Assembly: GCA_038205115.1 (NCBI GenBank) | Contig: JBBRCE010000032.1 | Coordinates: 1-57,877 of the forward strand | Length of the DNA stretch: 57,877 bases | Direction of reading: 5' to 3' | DNA from: JBBRCE01 sp038205115 | Lineage (GTDB): Bacteria; Planctomycetota; Planctomycetia; Pirellulales; JBBRCE01 | Part shown: one piece after another, positions 17,264 to 25,806 of the stretch | Layout of the letters: the number at the start of each line of letters is the position of its first letter | How positions within the stretch are numbered: position 1 is the stretch's first letter | Made by a program: the position numbers and the translations under genes | Notes under the pieces: generated by a model | Database searches by the model: none | What the model was told of the DNA's origin: nothing | The model's input: only the letters and a program-made list of their open reading frames with translations

Positions 17264-19405
17264 TTACAGCGCTTCTTTTTCGTCCGGAATCGTTTCCACG
17301 ATATCCATCGAATGACGCGACACTTTGCGCGGCACGGTGGTGCCCGGCACGATCAACGCACTGGGCGAGTTCTGTTCGATGATTTCGCGCAGTTCGTCGG
17401 CGTCGATCACCTCACGCTCGATCAACCGTTTGGTGAGCGCTTCGAGCGAGGTTCGCCGCTGTTCGAGAATGCTCCGCACCTTGACGATGGCATCGTCGAT
17501 GATGCGTTTGACTTCTTCGTCGATCTCCCGCGCGGTCTGCTCGCTATGCGTGCGACTCTGACCAAGATCCGCGCCCGATCCGGCCAGAAACGGCGAGCGG
17601 TTGCTCTCGCGATAATTGACGCGACCGAGCCGGCTCATGCCAAATTCCATGACCATACTGCGGGCGATGGCGCTGGCGCGTTCCAGATCGTTCTGCGCAC
17701 CGGTGGAAATGTCCGAGTACACGATTTCTTCGGTGATCGTGCCGGCCAACAGCACCTGAATGCGACTTTCCAGCTCACCTTGCGTCATCAGGTAGCGGTC
17801 GTCTTCGGGCCGCTGCATGGTGTATCCGAGGGCCGCGATGCCGCGCGGAATGATCGAAACTTTGTGGACCGGATCCGTGTTGGGCAGGCTGTAAGCCACC
17901 AAGGCGTGACCGCTCTCGTGATAGGCCACGCGCTGTTTTTCTTCAACGTGGATGATGCGTTTGCGCTTCTCCAAGCCAGCGACGACGCGCTCCACGCCTT
18001 CGTTAAATTCGGCCATGCCAACAGTGGTTTTTGCCTTACGCGCGGCCAAGAGCGCGGCCTCGTTCACCAGGTTCGCCAGATCGGCGCCGACGAATCCGGA
18101 CGTCAATGACGCGATTTCTTTCAGTTGCACGGAGGGGTCCAACTTAACATTCTGCACGTGAACTTTGAGAATGTCTTCGCGTCCGCGGACATCCGGCCGG
18201 TCGACCAGCACATGGCGGTCGAAGCGGCCCGGCCGCAGCAGCGCCGGATCCAGCGTTTCCGGCCGATTGGACGCGGCCATCACGATCACGCCACTGTTAC
18301 TGCCAAAACCGTCCATCTCAACCAGTAGGGCGTTGAGCGTTTGCTCGCGCTCGTCGTGGCCGCCGACGATGCTTGAGCCGCGCGTTTTGCCTAGTGCATC
18401 GAGTTCGTCAATGAAAATGATGCACGGCGCTTTCGCCTCGGCTTGCTGAAACATGTCGCGCACGCGGGCAGCGCCGACGCCTACGAACATTTCAACGAAG
18501 TCCGAGCCGGACAAGCTAAAAAATGGCACGCCAGCTTCGCCAGCGATCGCCTTGGCCAGCAACGTTTTGCCAGTGCCTGGCGGGCCAACCAGCATCACGC
18601 CTTTGGGAATGCGACCGCCCAAAATCTGATATTTTTCCGGAGTCCGCAAGAACTCTACGACTTCGCGAACTTCTTCGACGGCTTCGTCAATGCCGGCCAC
18701 ATCGTCAAACGTGATGCCCAGGTCTTCTTGCGCGTACATCTTGCCGCGACTGCGACCAAACGCCATCGGCGAACCGGCGCCGCCCAGCCGTTTGAACGCG
18801 TAGTACACCACGGCCGCAAACAGGCCGGTCACAAACAGCATCGGCAGCCATTTGTTCCAAGGGCTTTCCGTTTCGTAAGAGAAGCGAACCTTGTTGTCCG
18901 AAAGCAGTTTCTCAAGTTCGCGGTCAGAATCTCCGCGGGACTTGCTGGTCACAAACTTGACCTGCGGTGCGTTTTCCTTAGCTTGCTGAGTCGAGTCTTT
19001 GGCTTGCTGGGTTGAATCTTTGGCTTGCTGAGTCGAGTCTTTGGCTTGCTGGGTATTGTCGTGGTTTTCCAGCACCTCGCGTGTGACGGTGCCTTGTATT
19101 TCGGTTTGTCCAATGCGGACGTCCGTCAGTTTGGAATAACGAACGTCGTGCTTATTGTTTTCGGCGCCTTCTTTGATGACGACGTATTCCGATTGGCCAG
19201 CCGCCGGATTGCTGTGCTTGACGAGTTCCAGAAAGTCGCTGTAGTTCTCCAGCGGCACCGCGGCTCGATTGTACATTGCCACGACAGCGTACGAGGCCAG
19301 GGCAACCGAGATCAGCACCAGCACAAGCATCGATTGCGAACCGTACGGCCCCGGCTTTTTCTCCGGCTGTTTTGGCACTGGCGGCGAATCGGACTTGTTT
19401 TCCAT
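17264..19405 (-). CDS. ftsH: ATP-dependent zinc metalloprotease FtsH
   Basis: The product is 713 aa from ATG 19405 (MENKSDS). It has a transmembrane helix at about 26-44 and a periplasmic domain to about 185 that includes four tandem heptads (TQQAKDS type, 118-145). A second helix spans about 188-205. The AAA+ module has Walker A GPPGTGKT (274-281), Walker B IIFIDELDAL and the second-region-of-homology Arg fingers in RPGRFDRH. The zinc protease motif is HESGH (496-500), with a downstream Asp ligand in the DISTGAQNDLERA segment. It degrades unfolded or regulatory membrane proteins as a hexamer. The start is not fixed by a clear ribosome-binding site. Confidence 0.96.
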   Translation of the reverse strand: MENKSDSPPVPKQPEKKPGPYGSQSMLVLVLISVALASYAVVAMYNRAAVPLENYSDFLELVKHSNPAAGQSEYVVIKEGAENNKHDVRYSKLTDVRIGQTEIQGTVTREVLENHDNTQQAKDSTQQAKDSTQQAKDSTQQAKENAPQVKFVTSKSRGDSDRELEKLLSDNKVRFSYETESPWNKWLPMLFVTGLFAAVVYYAFKRLGGAGSPMAFGRSRGKMYAQEDLGITFDDVAGIDEAVEEVREVVEFLRTPEKYQILGGRIPKGVMLVGPPGTGKTLLAKAIAGEAGVPFFSLSGSDFVEMFVGVGAARVRDMFQQAEAKAPCIIFIDELDALGKTRGSSIVGGHDEREQTLNALLVEMDGFGSNSGVIVMAASNRPETLDPALLRPGRFDRHVLVDRPDVRGREDILKVHVQNVKLDPSVQLKEIASLTSGFVGADLANLVNEAALLAARKAKTTVGMAEFNEGVERVVAGLEKRKRIIHVEEKQRVAYHESGHALVAYSLPNTDPVHKVSIIPRGIAALGYTMQRPEDDRYLMTQGELESRIQVLLAGTITEEIVYSDISTGAQNDLERASAIARSMVMEFGMSRLGRVNYRESNRSPFLAGSGADLGQSRTHSEQTAREIDEEVKRIIDDAIVKVRSILEQRRTSLEALTKRLIEREVIDADELREIIEQNSPSALIVPGTTVPRKVSRHSMDIVETIPDEKEAL
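18981..19054 (-). repeat. 21-bp tandem repeat inside ftsH (about 3.5 units)
   Basis: Units GCTTGCTG-R-GT-Y-GA-R-TCTTTG begin at 18981, 19002 and 19023, with a fourth partial unit from 19044. They differ only at a few third-codon positions, and units 1 and 3 are identical. They encode TQQAKDS heptads in the periplasmic domain of FtsH. Confidence 0.9.
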
Positions 19406-19877
19406 CGTGAGAACCCCGAACGGTTTGACTGGAAATGAAAGAATCGACGATTGACTTGATTTTGTCCTTGGCCGGCTGCCACCGCGCACCGTGCGTGGCA
19501 ACTCATTGCGCGAGGTCTTGCGCGACGGTTTTGGGCGGCCCGAGTGGAGGTAGCCCGTGTGCGTTTACCCGTCAAGCTCGCCGTTGACCGCTGACTCCAT
19601 CGTACGGACCGACCCGGAAATTTACAACGATTCCATTTTTGGCAGCAGCCTGCGTTTTGTTGCGGATCATCTCGGGTTGTATGAACCTAACACGTTAAAT
19701 AGAATGCGGTTATCACGCGGATCGACTCATCGCTGTCGGTCGTGCCGGTCCGGCGGATTGTTCTCGACTCTTCGGTTAAACGCAAGGCAGCCCGGCGTTT
19801 CCGGCGTTGCGCCGGTTGGCCACACCTGATCGTACCGATTCATTGGACCGCGGAACGGCGTCCCTCGAAGGCTTTTC
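19406..19877. other. Divergent promoter region between ftsH and dxr
   Basis: About 470 bases separate two divergent genes. A frame at 19557-19829 has no recognisable protein character and is not called. Promoters for both genes are expected here, but no strong -35/-10 pair could be picked with confidence. Confidence 0.45.
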
Positions 19878-21041
19878 ATGTCTCAATCTGCCCGTAACGT
19901 CGCCGTACTCGGTTCAACGGGCAGCATTGGACGCAACACGTTGGAAGTCATCGCCGCATCCGCCGGACAGTTGCAGGCGACGGCACTTTCGGCGCATGCC
20001 AATTTCGATTTGCTGATTCAGCAGGCCGTGAAATTCATGCCGCTGTTTGTCGTGGCGACTGACGCCGATGCAGCCGCCGCCCACGATTGGTCCGGATTAC
20101 CGGCCGCCACCAAACTGCTGGTTGGCTGCGAGGGCTTGACGCAAATTGTCACCGCCGCGGAAACGGATGTCGTGGTTTCGGCCATTGTCGGCAGCGCTGG
20201 ACTGCGTGGCACTTGGGCCGCGCTGGAGGCCGGCAAGATTGTCGCCCTGGCGAACAAAGAATCGCTGGTGATGGGTGGCGAGTTGGTGACCGGACTGGTC
20301 AAGAAGCACGGCGGCCAGTTGTTGCCGGTGGATAGCGAGCATAGCGCGATCTTTCAGTGTTTGCAAACGGGCCGTCGGCAGGAATTGGCCCGCGTGATAT
20401 TAACCGCTAGTGGCGGGCCATTCCGAAATTTGTCGCGTGAGGAAATGGCATGCGTCTCGATCGAGCAAGCGCTTAATCATCCGACCTGGAGCATGGGCCG
20501 CAAGGTCACCATCGATTCCTCGACCATGATGAACAAGGCGCTGGAAATCATCGAAGCGCGATGGCTGTTCGATCTGGCGGCCGATCAAATTGCGGTGGTC
20601 ATTCATCCGCAATCGATCGTCCATTCGCTGGTCGAGTGGGCGGATGGTTCGGTGGTGGCGCAAATGAGTCCGCCGGATATGAAATTGCCCATCCAATACG
20701 CGTTGACGTACCCCGAGCGGCGTACGGGCGTGGCCAAAAAGATCGACTGGGCGCGCGGCCTGCAACTGGAATTCATTCCGCCGGATTTCGAGCGTTTTCC
20801 GGCGCTGGAACTTGGTTTGGATGCGGCACGCGTTGGCGGCACCACGGGCGCGGTGCTCAATGCCGCCAACGAAGCGGCCGTCTGTGCCTTTTTAGAAGGT
20901 GAACTCGATTATTGCGAGATCGTGCCGGCTTGCCGCGCGATCGTTCAACATCACAACTTCGAACCGCATCCAACGCTCGAGCGATTGCTCGAACTGGACT
21001 TGTGGGCTCGTCAGGAGGTCTTGCGTTGGGTATGTACTTGA
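19878..21041 (+). CDS. dxr: 1-deoxy-D-xylulose 5-phosphate reductoisomerase
   Basis: The product is 387 aa, the usual length, with AAGG before ATG 19878. The NADPH fold opens with VAVLGSTGSIGRNTLEV. The metal and substrate residues are in LPVDSEHSAIFQC, followed by VTIDSSTMMNKALEIIEA and VIHPQSIVHSLVEWADGS, the hallmark active-site segments. It catalyses the first committed step of the methylerythritol-phosphate isoprenoid pathway in the cytoplasm. The stop overlaps the start of rseP by about 10 bases, which indicates translational coupling. Confidence 0.97.
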   Translation: MSQSARNVAVLGSTGSIGRNTLEVIAASAGQLQATALSAHANFDLLIQQAVKFMPLFVVATDADAAAAHDWSGLPAATKLLVGCEGLTQIVTAAETDVVVSAIVGSAGLRGTWAALEAGKIVALANKESLVMGGELVTGLVKKHGGQLLPVDSEHSAIFQCLQTGRRQELARVILTASGGPFRNLSREEMACVSIEQALNHPTWSMGRKVTIDSSTMMNKALEIIEARWLFDLAADQIAVVIHPQSIVHSLVEWADGSVVAQMSPPDMKLPIQYALTYPERRTGVAKKIDWARGLQLEFIPPDFERFPALELGLDAARVGGTTGAVLNAANEAAVCAFLEGELDYCEIVPACRAIVQHHNFEPHPTLERLLELDLWARQEVLRWVCT

Positions 21042-23209
21042 TCGGTGAAGGTTGGGGCGAGTGGCTCATGGATCTCGGCAACTGGCAGGCGATGCTGATG
21101 GTGGCGCTCGGCCTGGGCATGGTGATTTTCGTCCATGAACTCGGACACTTCGCCGTGGCCAAAATGTGCGGCGTGAAGTGCGAAAAATTCTATCTGGGCT
21201 TCGATATCTACGGCCTCAAGCTGTTGCATTTTCGCTGGGGCGAAACCGAGTACGGCATTGGCATTTTGCCCCTGGGCGGTTACGTAAAAATGCTCGGCCA
21301 GGACGACAACCCCGCCAAGATGCGAGAAGAAAAAGAACGCGCGAAAGTTAAGTCGCCCGTCAAGGCGGAGATGCATGGCGACATGCCGGTCAGCGTGGAA
21401 ACCGATCATCCCGTGGCTTACGATCCGCGCAGTTACATGGCCAAAAGCGTGCCGCAGCGAATGGCTATCATTTCGGCCGGCGTGATCATGAACCTGATTT
21501 TTGCCGTGGTGTTCGCGGCCATCGCGTATGCCATGGGCGTCAAGGAAGTGCCCTGCGTGGTCTCGAGAGTCGTGCCAGGCGGCGCCGCCTGGATTGCCGG
21601 AATGCAGCCGGGCGATCGGATCATCAAGCTTGGCAATTTAGAAAAGCCCTGGTTTTCAGACATCCAGCGGGTGGTTCCCATTGGCGACGCTGGCACCACA
21701 TATCCCTGCACCGTTTTGCGAGATGGCAAAGAAGTCCAATTGACGTTGCGGCCGCAGGCGGACGCCAGCGGCATCACGCTGCTGGGCGTGGTTTTCTCAG
21801 AATCGAATCAATTGTTGGACACCAATGGTTCCAGCAAACACAAGTCACCGACCGAGCCAGGCTCGCCCGCTGCCAAGACCGAGTCGCAGTTCGCCTCCAA
21901 CGATCTCATTGTCGGCCTTAACGGCCAGCCGGTGACCGACGGTTATCAAATCGCTCAGGAATTATCGCGGCATTTGAGCGAGCCCATCGAGTACACCGTG
22001 CAACGCACGATCACCGACAATAAGCAGTCGGTTTCCAAAACGCTGGCAATTCAGGTCGGACCAAAGCCGATGCGGCTGGTCGGGTTGGCACTGAGCGTCA
22101 GCTCGATTACCGCGGTGAGAAGCGATTCGCCAGCGGAAAAAGCCGGTATCGAAGTTGGCGATCAACTCGACGAAATCGATGGTCAGCCGATCGGCGACCC
22201 CACAACGCTGGGGCAAGCGCTGCGTGAGCAGGTGGGCAAGACCATCAAATTAACGCTCACGCGTAAACGCGATGGCAAGCCCGAAAAAATCAGCAAAGAC
22301 GTTACGCTGGTTGAGTCGCCCTCGCTGGAAGAGTCCGCTCCGCGCGGTTACAACTCGGCTGTTTCCGTTCCGCAGATCGGCATTGCCTTTCATGTGCTCG
22401 ACGCAGTGACCGGCGTCGAGGCAGGTAGCCCCGCCGACAAGGCGGGCATGAAAGTTGGTGATGTGATTTCCGCAGTGGCGATCATCAAGCCCAAGGCCGA
22501 GAAGTCGGACGAAAAGTCGGCTGCGGCCGATCAAAAAGCAGCGGACGCAGATCCGAAATCGGAAGATTACGACGATACTGGCCTGGATAGCGAGCCCTAC
22601 CATCTGGATGCTGGCCGCGCAAACTGGCCGGTGGTGATCTACAGTTTGCAGCACCTTTCCAAACAGGTTCGCCTCAAACTCACGATCGGCAAAGGTAAGG
22701 ACGCCCACGACATTGAACTAGAACCTGCGGCATCCAACAAATTTTTCTCGAATGATCGCGGACTGGTTCAGCAGTCAAATTTCGAAATCCGTCAGGCGCA
22801 CTCGGTTGGCGAGGGCCTGTCGTTGGCTTTCCGTAAAACGGGCGAGTCGTTGTACATGGTGGTTGGCTTTCTGAAAAAGCTGCTCGGCGGCGGCATTTCG
22901 CCCAAGTTGATGGGTGGGCCGTTGGCGATTGGCGGCCAGGCATTCCATTTTGCGCACGAGGGCGTGCCGGCCTTTTTGCTGTTTTTGACCATGGTTAGCG
23001 CCAACTTGGCCGTGATCAACTTTTTGCCAATCCCGGTGCTCGACGGTGGACATATGGTCTTTTTGGCCTACGAGGGCATACGTCGAAAACCGGTTACCGA
23101 GCAAGTGGTCAATGCGCTGTCGTTGGTTGGGTTTGCAATGCTGGTCTGTCTGATGATCTTTGTGTTTTCGCTCGACCTCGGATTGGTCGCGCGCTTCAGC
23201 AACCGCTGA
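21032..23209 (+). CDS. rseP: RseP-like site-2 zinc metalloprotease with several PDZ domains
   Basis: The ATG at 21032 gives 725 aa. A TTG at 21026 lies 7 bases after AGGAGG (21013-21018) and is an equally good or better start. The zinc motif is HELGH (35-39) in the first membrane helix, and the second metal site is NFLPIPVLDGGH near residue 665. The region between them is much longer than in E. coli RseP (450 aa). It contains about four PDZ-like units (about 173, 285, 356 and 450 onwards; for example SPAEKAGIEVGDQLDEIDG and SPADKAGMKVGDVIS) and a Lys/Asp-rich linker. RseP performs intramembrane cleavage in envelope-stress signalling. The gene overlaps dxr. Confidence 0.93.
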   Translation: MYLIGEGWGEWLMDLGNWQAMLMVALGLGMVIFVHELGHFAVAKMCGVKCEKFYLGFDIYGLKLLHFRWGETEYGIGILPLGGYVKMLGQDDNPAKMREEKERAKVKSPVKAEMHGDMPVSVETDHPVAYDPRSYMAKSVPQRMAIISAGVIMNLIFAVVFAAIAYAMGVKEVPCVVSRVVPGGAAWIAGMQPGDRIIKLGNLEKPWFSDIQRVVPIGDAGTTYPCTVLRDGKEVQLTLRPQADASGITLLGVVFSESNQLLDTNGSSKHKSPTEPGSPAAKTESQFASNDLIVGLNGQPVTDGYQIAQELSRHLSEPIEYTVQRTITDNKQSVSKTLAIQVGPKPMRLVGLALSVSSITAVRSDSPAEKAGIEVGDQLDEIDGQPIGDPTTLGQALREQVGKTIKLTLTRKRDGKPEKISKDVTLVESPSLEESAPRGYNSAVSVPQIGIAFHVLDAVTGVEAGSPADKAGMKVGDVISAVAIIKPKAEKSDEKSAAADQKAADADPKSEDYDDTGLDSEPYHLDAGRANWPVVIYSLQHLSKQVRLKLTIGKGKDAHDIELEPAASNKFFSNDRGLVQQSNFEIRQAHSVGEGLSLAFRKTGESLYMVVGFLKKLLGGGISPKLMGGPLAIGGQAFHFAHEGVPAFLLFLTMVSANLAVINFLPIPVLDGGHMVFLAYEGIRRKPVTEQVVNALSLVGFAMLVCLMIFVFSLDLGLVARFSNR

Positions 23210-23228
23210 CGCGAATTGAAAATGGATT

Positions 23229-23834
23229 TCAGCGGTATAAGTGATTGCTGGCGATGTATTCTTCCACCGCGCGTGGCGTTTGATATCGAATCGATTGATC
23301 GAGCCTCACTCGGCGGCGAATCTCGCTGCTGCTGAGGTCGATCATCGGAAAATTGACGATCATCCCCAACGATTCGGCGGCGCGTTCGGCCGGAACGAAT
23401 GGTCGGAGAGCGGCCAAATCAGGCGTGGGCGAACCGTGCCGCTGCACAATCACCGGTGTCGCCAACTGGCAGATGCGCGCCGGTTCTTTCCAGGTGGCAA
23501 AGTCGGCCAGTGAGTCTGCGCCCATCAAAAAAAACAACTCGTCGTCGGCGTTCGATTGGCGAATGGCCTCCAGCGTCTGTACTGTAAAGCTGAGGCCGCC
23601 ACGGCGAATTTCCAAATCGCTGACAACCAGCGCCGGTTGACCGCCGGTGGCCAATCGCAACATGTCGAGCCGCGCTTCGGCGCTGGCCAGCGTTTTCTCG
23701 CGTTTGTGCGGAGCAATGGCCGCAGGCACGAACCAAACGCGGTCCAGTTGGCATTGTTCGCGACAGTGTTCCGCCAGCAGCAAATGCCCCAGATGCACCG
23801 GATCAAAACTACCGCCGAGAATTCCAATGCGCAT
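23229..23834 (-). CDS. nadD: Nicotinate-nucleotide adenylyltransferase
   Basis: ATG 23834 gives 201 aa starting MRIGILGGSFDPVHLGHLLLAE, the nucleotidyltransferase P-loop-like motif with HxGH (His14, His17 region). FVPAAIAPHKRE and the C-terminal ISSSEIRRRV-equivalent (DLSSSEIRRRV) are family signatures. The enzyme adenylates nicotinate mononucleotide to form NaAD in NAD synthesis. It is encoded convergently to rseP, with only 19 bases between stops, so no room exists for a long terminator. Confidence 0.96.
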   Translation of the reverse strand: MRIGILGGSFDPVHLGHLLLAEHCREQCQLDRVWFVPAAIAPHKREKTLASAEARLDMLRLATGGQPALVVSDLEIRRGGLSFTVQTLEAIRQSNADDELFFLMGADSLADFATWKEPARICQLATPVIVQRHGSPTPDLAALRPFVPAERAAESLGMIVNFPMIDLSSSEIRRRVRLDQSIRYQTPRAVEEYIASNHLYR

Positions 23835-23998
23835 GGCCACCACGTGAGGACGAGAGTGATTCAAAGTTCAGCGGCGTGAATTCTACGAGTTGTCGCCGCG
23901 CCTTGCCAGACCCGGGCGAATGCGCAACTGCCGAGAAGGTCCGGGCGAAGGTCGAGTTTGCCGAGGCAGCAATTTCGAACGTGGCCCGCGAGTTCCGA

Positions 23999-25039
23999 TT
24001 ACCGCTGACGCGCTTCGAGTTGCGATTCGCGTGCCAGGCCAGCCGCGCCCAAATAGCCAGCGTCGCCGCCCAGCATGGCGAAGTCGATGAGCGTCTTTTC
24101 GGCCGCAATCTCAAACGCCAACCGCGCAACTTCTTGCCGGACACGCTGCAAAAACTCCCGCCCCAGAGGCGTTGCGTGTCCGCCAAAGTTCATCGCACCA
24201 CCGAGCAGCACGCAATCCGGATCGATCACATGCATCAAGTTGGTGATGCCAATGCCTAAGCAGCGCGCGGTTTCAAGCACGAGTTCGCGCGATAACGAGT
24301 CGCCAAGTTCGGCCTGCTGTCCAATCAGCTTGGGAGTCAACGCTTCGTCGGCAACTGCGGCGGCGGTCAGTGAACTGCAGCGCCCTGCCGCCAATGCTTC
24401 TTCAGCACGTTTCACCAGGGCCGTAGCGCTGGCATAGGCCTCAAGGTGGCCGGTACGACCGCAACCGCACATCCGCGCGTTCTGCGCGTTATCGATAATA
24501 ATGTGGCCACATTCAGCTCCCAGGCCATGCTGACCATCGACGGTGGTGTTGCCAATGATGATGCCGCCGCCGATGCCGGTTCCGAGTGTCAACAGGATCA
24601 AACTATGGCAGTCTTTTCCGCTCCCAACCCAGCGCTCGCCGTAGGCCGCGGCGGTGGCATCGTTGACGTACGTGACCGGCAACTGACAGCTCAATTCCGT
24701 CTGCTGGCGGATCGGAAAGTCGTTCCAGCCAGGCAGATTGGCGGCACATAGAAGTACGCCCCGGTGTCGATCCATCAGTCCCGGCGCGCCGACGCCCAGG
24801 CAGGCAACATCGCTGAGTCGTAAATTGGCCGTGGCGATTACTTCACGCGTGGCGTCGCCAATCCGCCGCAGGGCATCGTCTGGCCCACGCGACGTTTCGG
24901 TCGGCAGTTCTTGATAGCCGACCGTTCGACCAAGATTGTCAACCAGCCCCAACTTGATGGTCGTGCCGCCGACATCCACGCCAATCGCCAGCGGTTTTCG
25001 AGCGTCGGCGGCGGGTAGCAACTCGGTCGAACTCGACAT
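23999..25039 (-). CDS. ROK-family glucokinase
   Basis: ATG 25039 gives 346 aa. The phosphate-binding loop is VDVGGTTIKLG (21-31), with a second at LGTGIGGGIIIG. The catalytic Asp is in VNDATAAAYGE. The ROK zinc site is visible as CGHIII...MCGCGRTGHLEAYAS. The absence of an N-terminal helix-turn-helix separates it from ROK repressors. The predicted reaction is ATP-dependent phosphorylation of glucose or another hexose in the cytoplasm. The gene is transcribed in the same direction as nadD, with a spacer of about 160 bases. The exact sugar is not determined by sequence. Confidence 0.9.
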   Translation of the reverse strand: MSSSTELLPAADARKPLAIGVDVGGTTIKLGLVDNLGRTVGYQELPTETSRGPDDALRRIGDATREVIATANLRLSDVACLGVGAPGLMDRHRGVLLCAANLPGWNDFPIRQQTELSCQLPVTYVNDATAAAYGERWVGSGKDCHSLILLTLGTGIGGGIIIGNTTVDGQHGLGAECGHIIIDNAQNARMCGCGRTGHLEAYASATALVKRAEEALAAGRCSSLTAAAVADEALTPKLIGQQAELGDSLSRELVLETARCLGIGITNLMHVIDPDCVLLGGAMNFGGHATPLGREFLQRVRQEVARLAFEIAAEKTLIDFAMLGGDAGYLGAAGLARESQLEARQR

Positions 25040-25294
25040 GGAACGGTGATTGATGCGCCGAGAAATGGTTGCCGCCAGCATTCGTATCGCTTATTCAACA
25101 TTGTCGACTTACTCACACGGACATTGTCGCGCGACAATGTGAGCAGATGATGAGTCTCATGCTTCAAGTATAAATACGGCCGGAGTTTGTGGCAATTGTC
25201 GCCAGCGTAAAAATCGGCTGGACGTCGCCGATTAGGCTCATCCGGCAGACCCCAGAATAGGGATCTATTGACGAACGATGGAAAATAAGCGGAA

Positions 25295-25368
25295 TAGCGG
25301 CGGCCGGATTCGAACCGGCGACACGCGGCTTATGAAGCCGCTGCTCTAACCAACTGAGCTACGCCGCC
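25295..25368 (-). tRNA. tRNA-Met (anticodon CAT)
   Basis: The minus strand folds into a standard cloverleaf. The acceptor is GGCGGCG with a closing G1-U72 wobble, the D arm is AGCTCAGTTGGTTAGAGC, and the anticodon stem GCGGC/GCCGC carries loop TTCATAA. The T arm is GCCGG-TTCGAAT-CCGGC and base 73 is A. Anticodon CAT could mean elongator Met, initiator or lysidine-modified Ile. The paired first base and the lack of three G-C pairs flanking the anticodon loop favour elongator Met. Confidence 0.93.
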
Positions 25369-25806
25369 ACACGCTAAAAATGACTGGGAGGATCGCCAGC
25401 AATCGATCGAATGCGAACGTCAAATTCGCCTGCCAAACCGCAAGACTGGCTGATCCAAACCGTAAAGGTTTCAGATAGATTAGCAGAAAAACGGACGCAA
25501 ACAAGGCCCGTAAAGTTCAACAGGCTGCGGTCAAATTCATAACATGCCGGTGCGTGCGGCAGCAAATTACACGGCTGATATCCCGATCTCTTGAATTGGC
25601 TCGCGCCCGCCGCAACAACGCTCGCCCGGTGCGGAAGCGCGTCGCCCTGCGCGGCCTTCAAACAGCATCTAGGCACTGTCCGGACAACCGGTATAATCGT
25701 CGCAGTCGGACGGCAATCCGATTCGCGTGCTACGTTTTTTAGCGTCGCGCGATCCGCGGCCTGCAAACGATTCGCTGGTAGCGAATCTTAATTCTGTTCA
25801 TTTCCG
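25369..25806. other. Gap upstream of the topoisomerase VI operon
   Basis: About 440 bases lie between the divergent tRNA gene and the first topoisomerase gene. I see no protein-like frame or RNA signature. It should carry the promoters for both directions. Confidence 0.45.

Noticed and set aside
19557..19829. 90-residue frame between ftsH and dxr
   Set aside because: It has irregular composition, no ribosome-binding site and no recognisable motif, and lies in a divergent promoter region.
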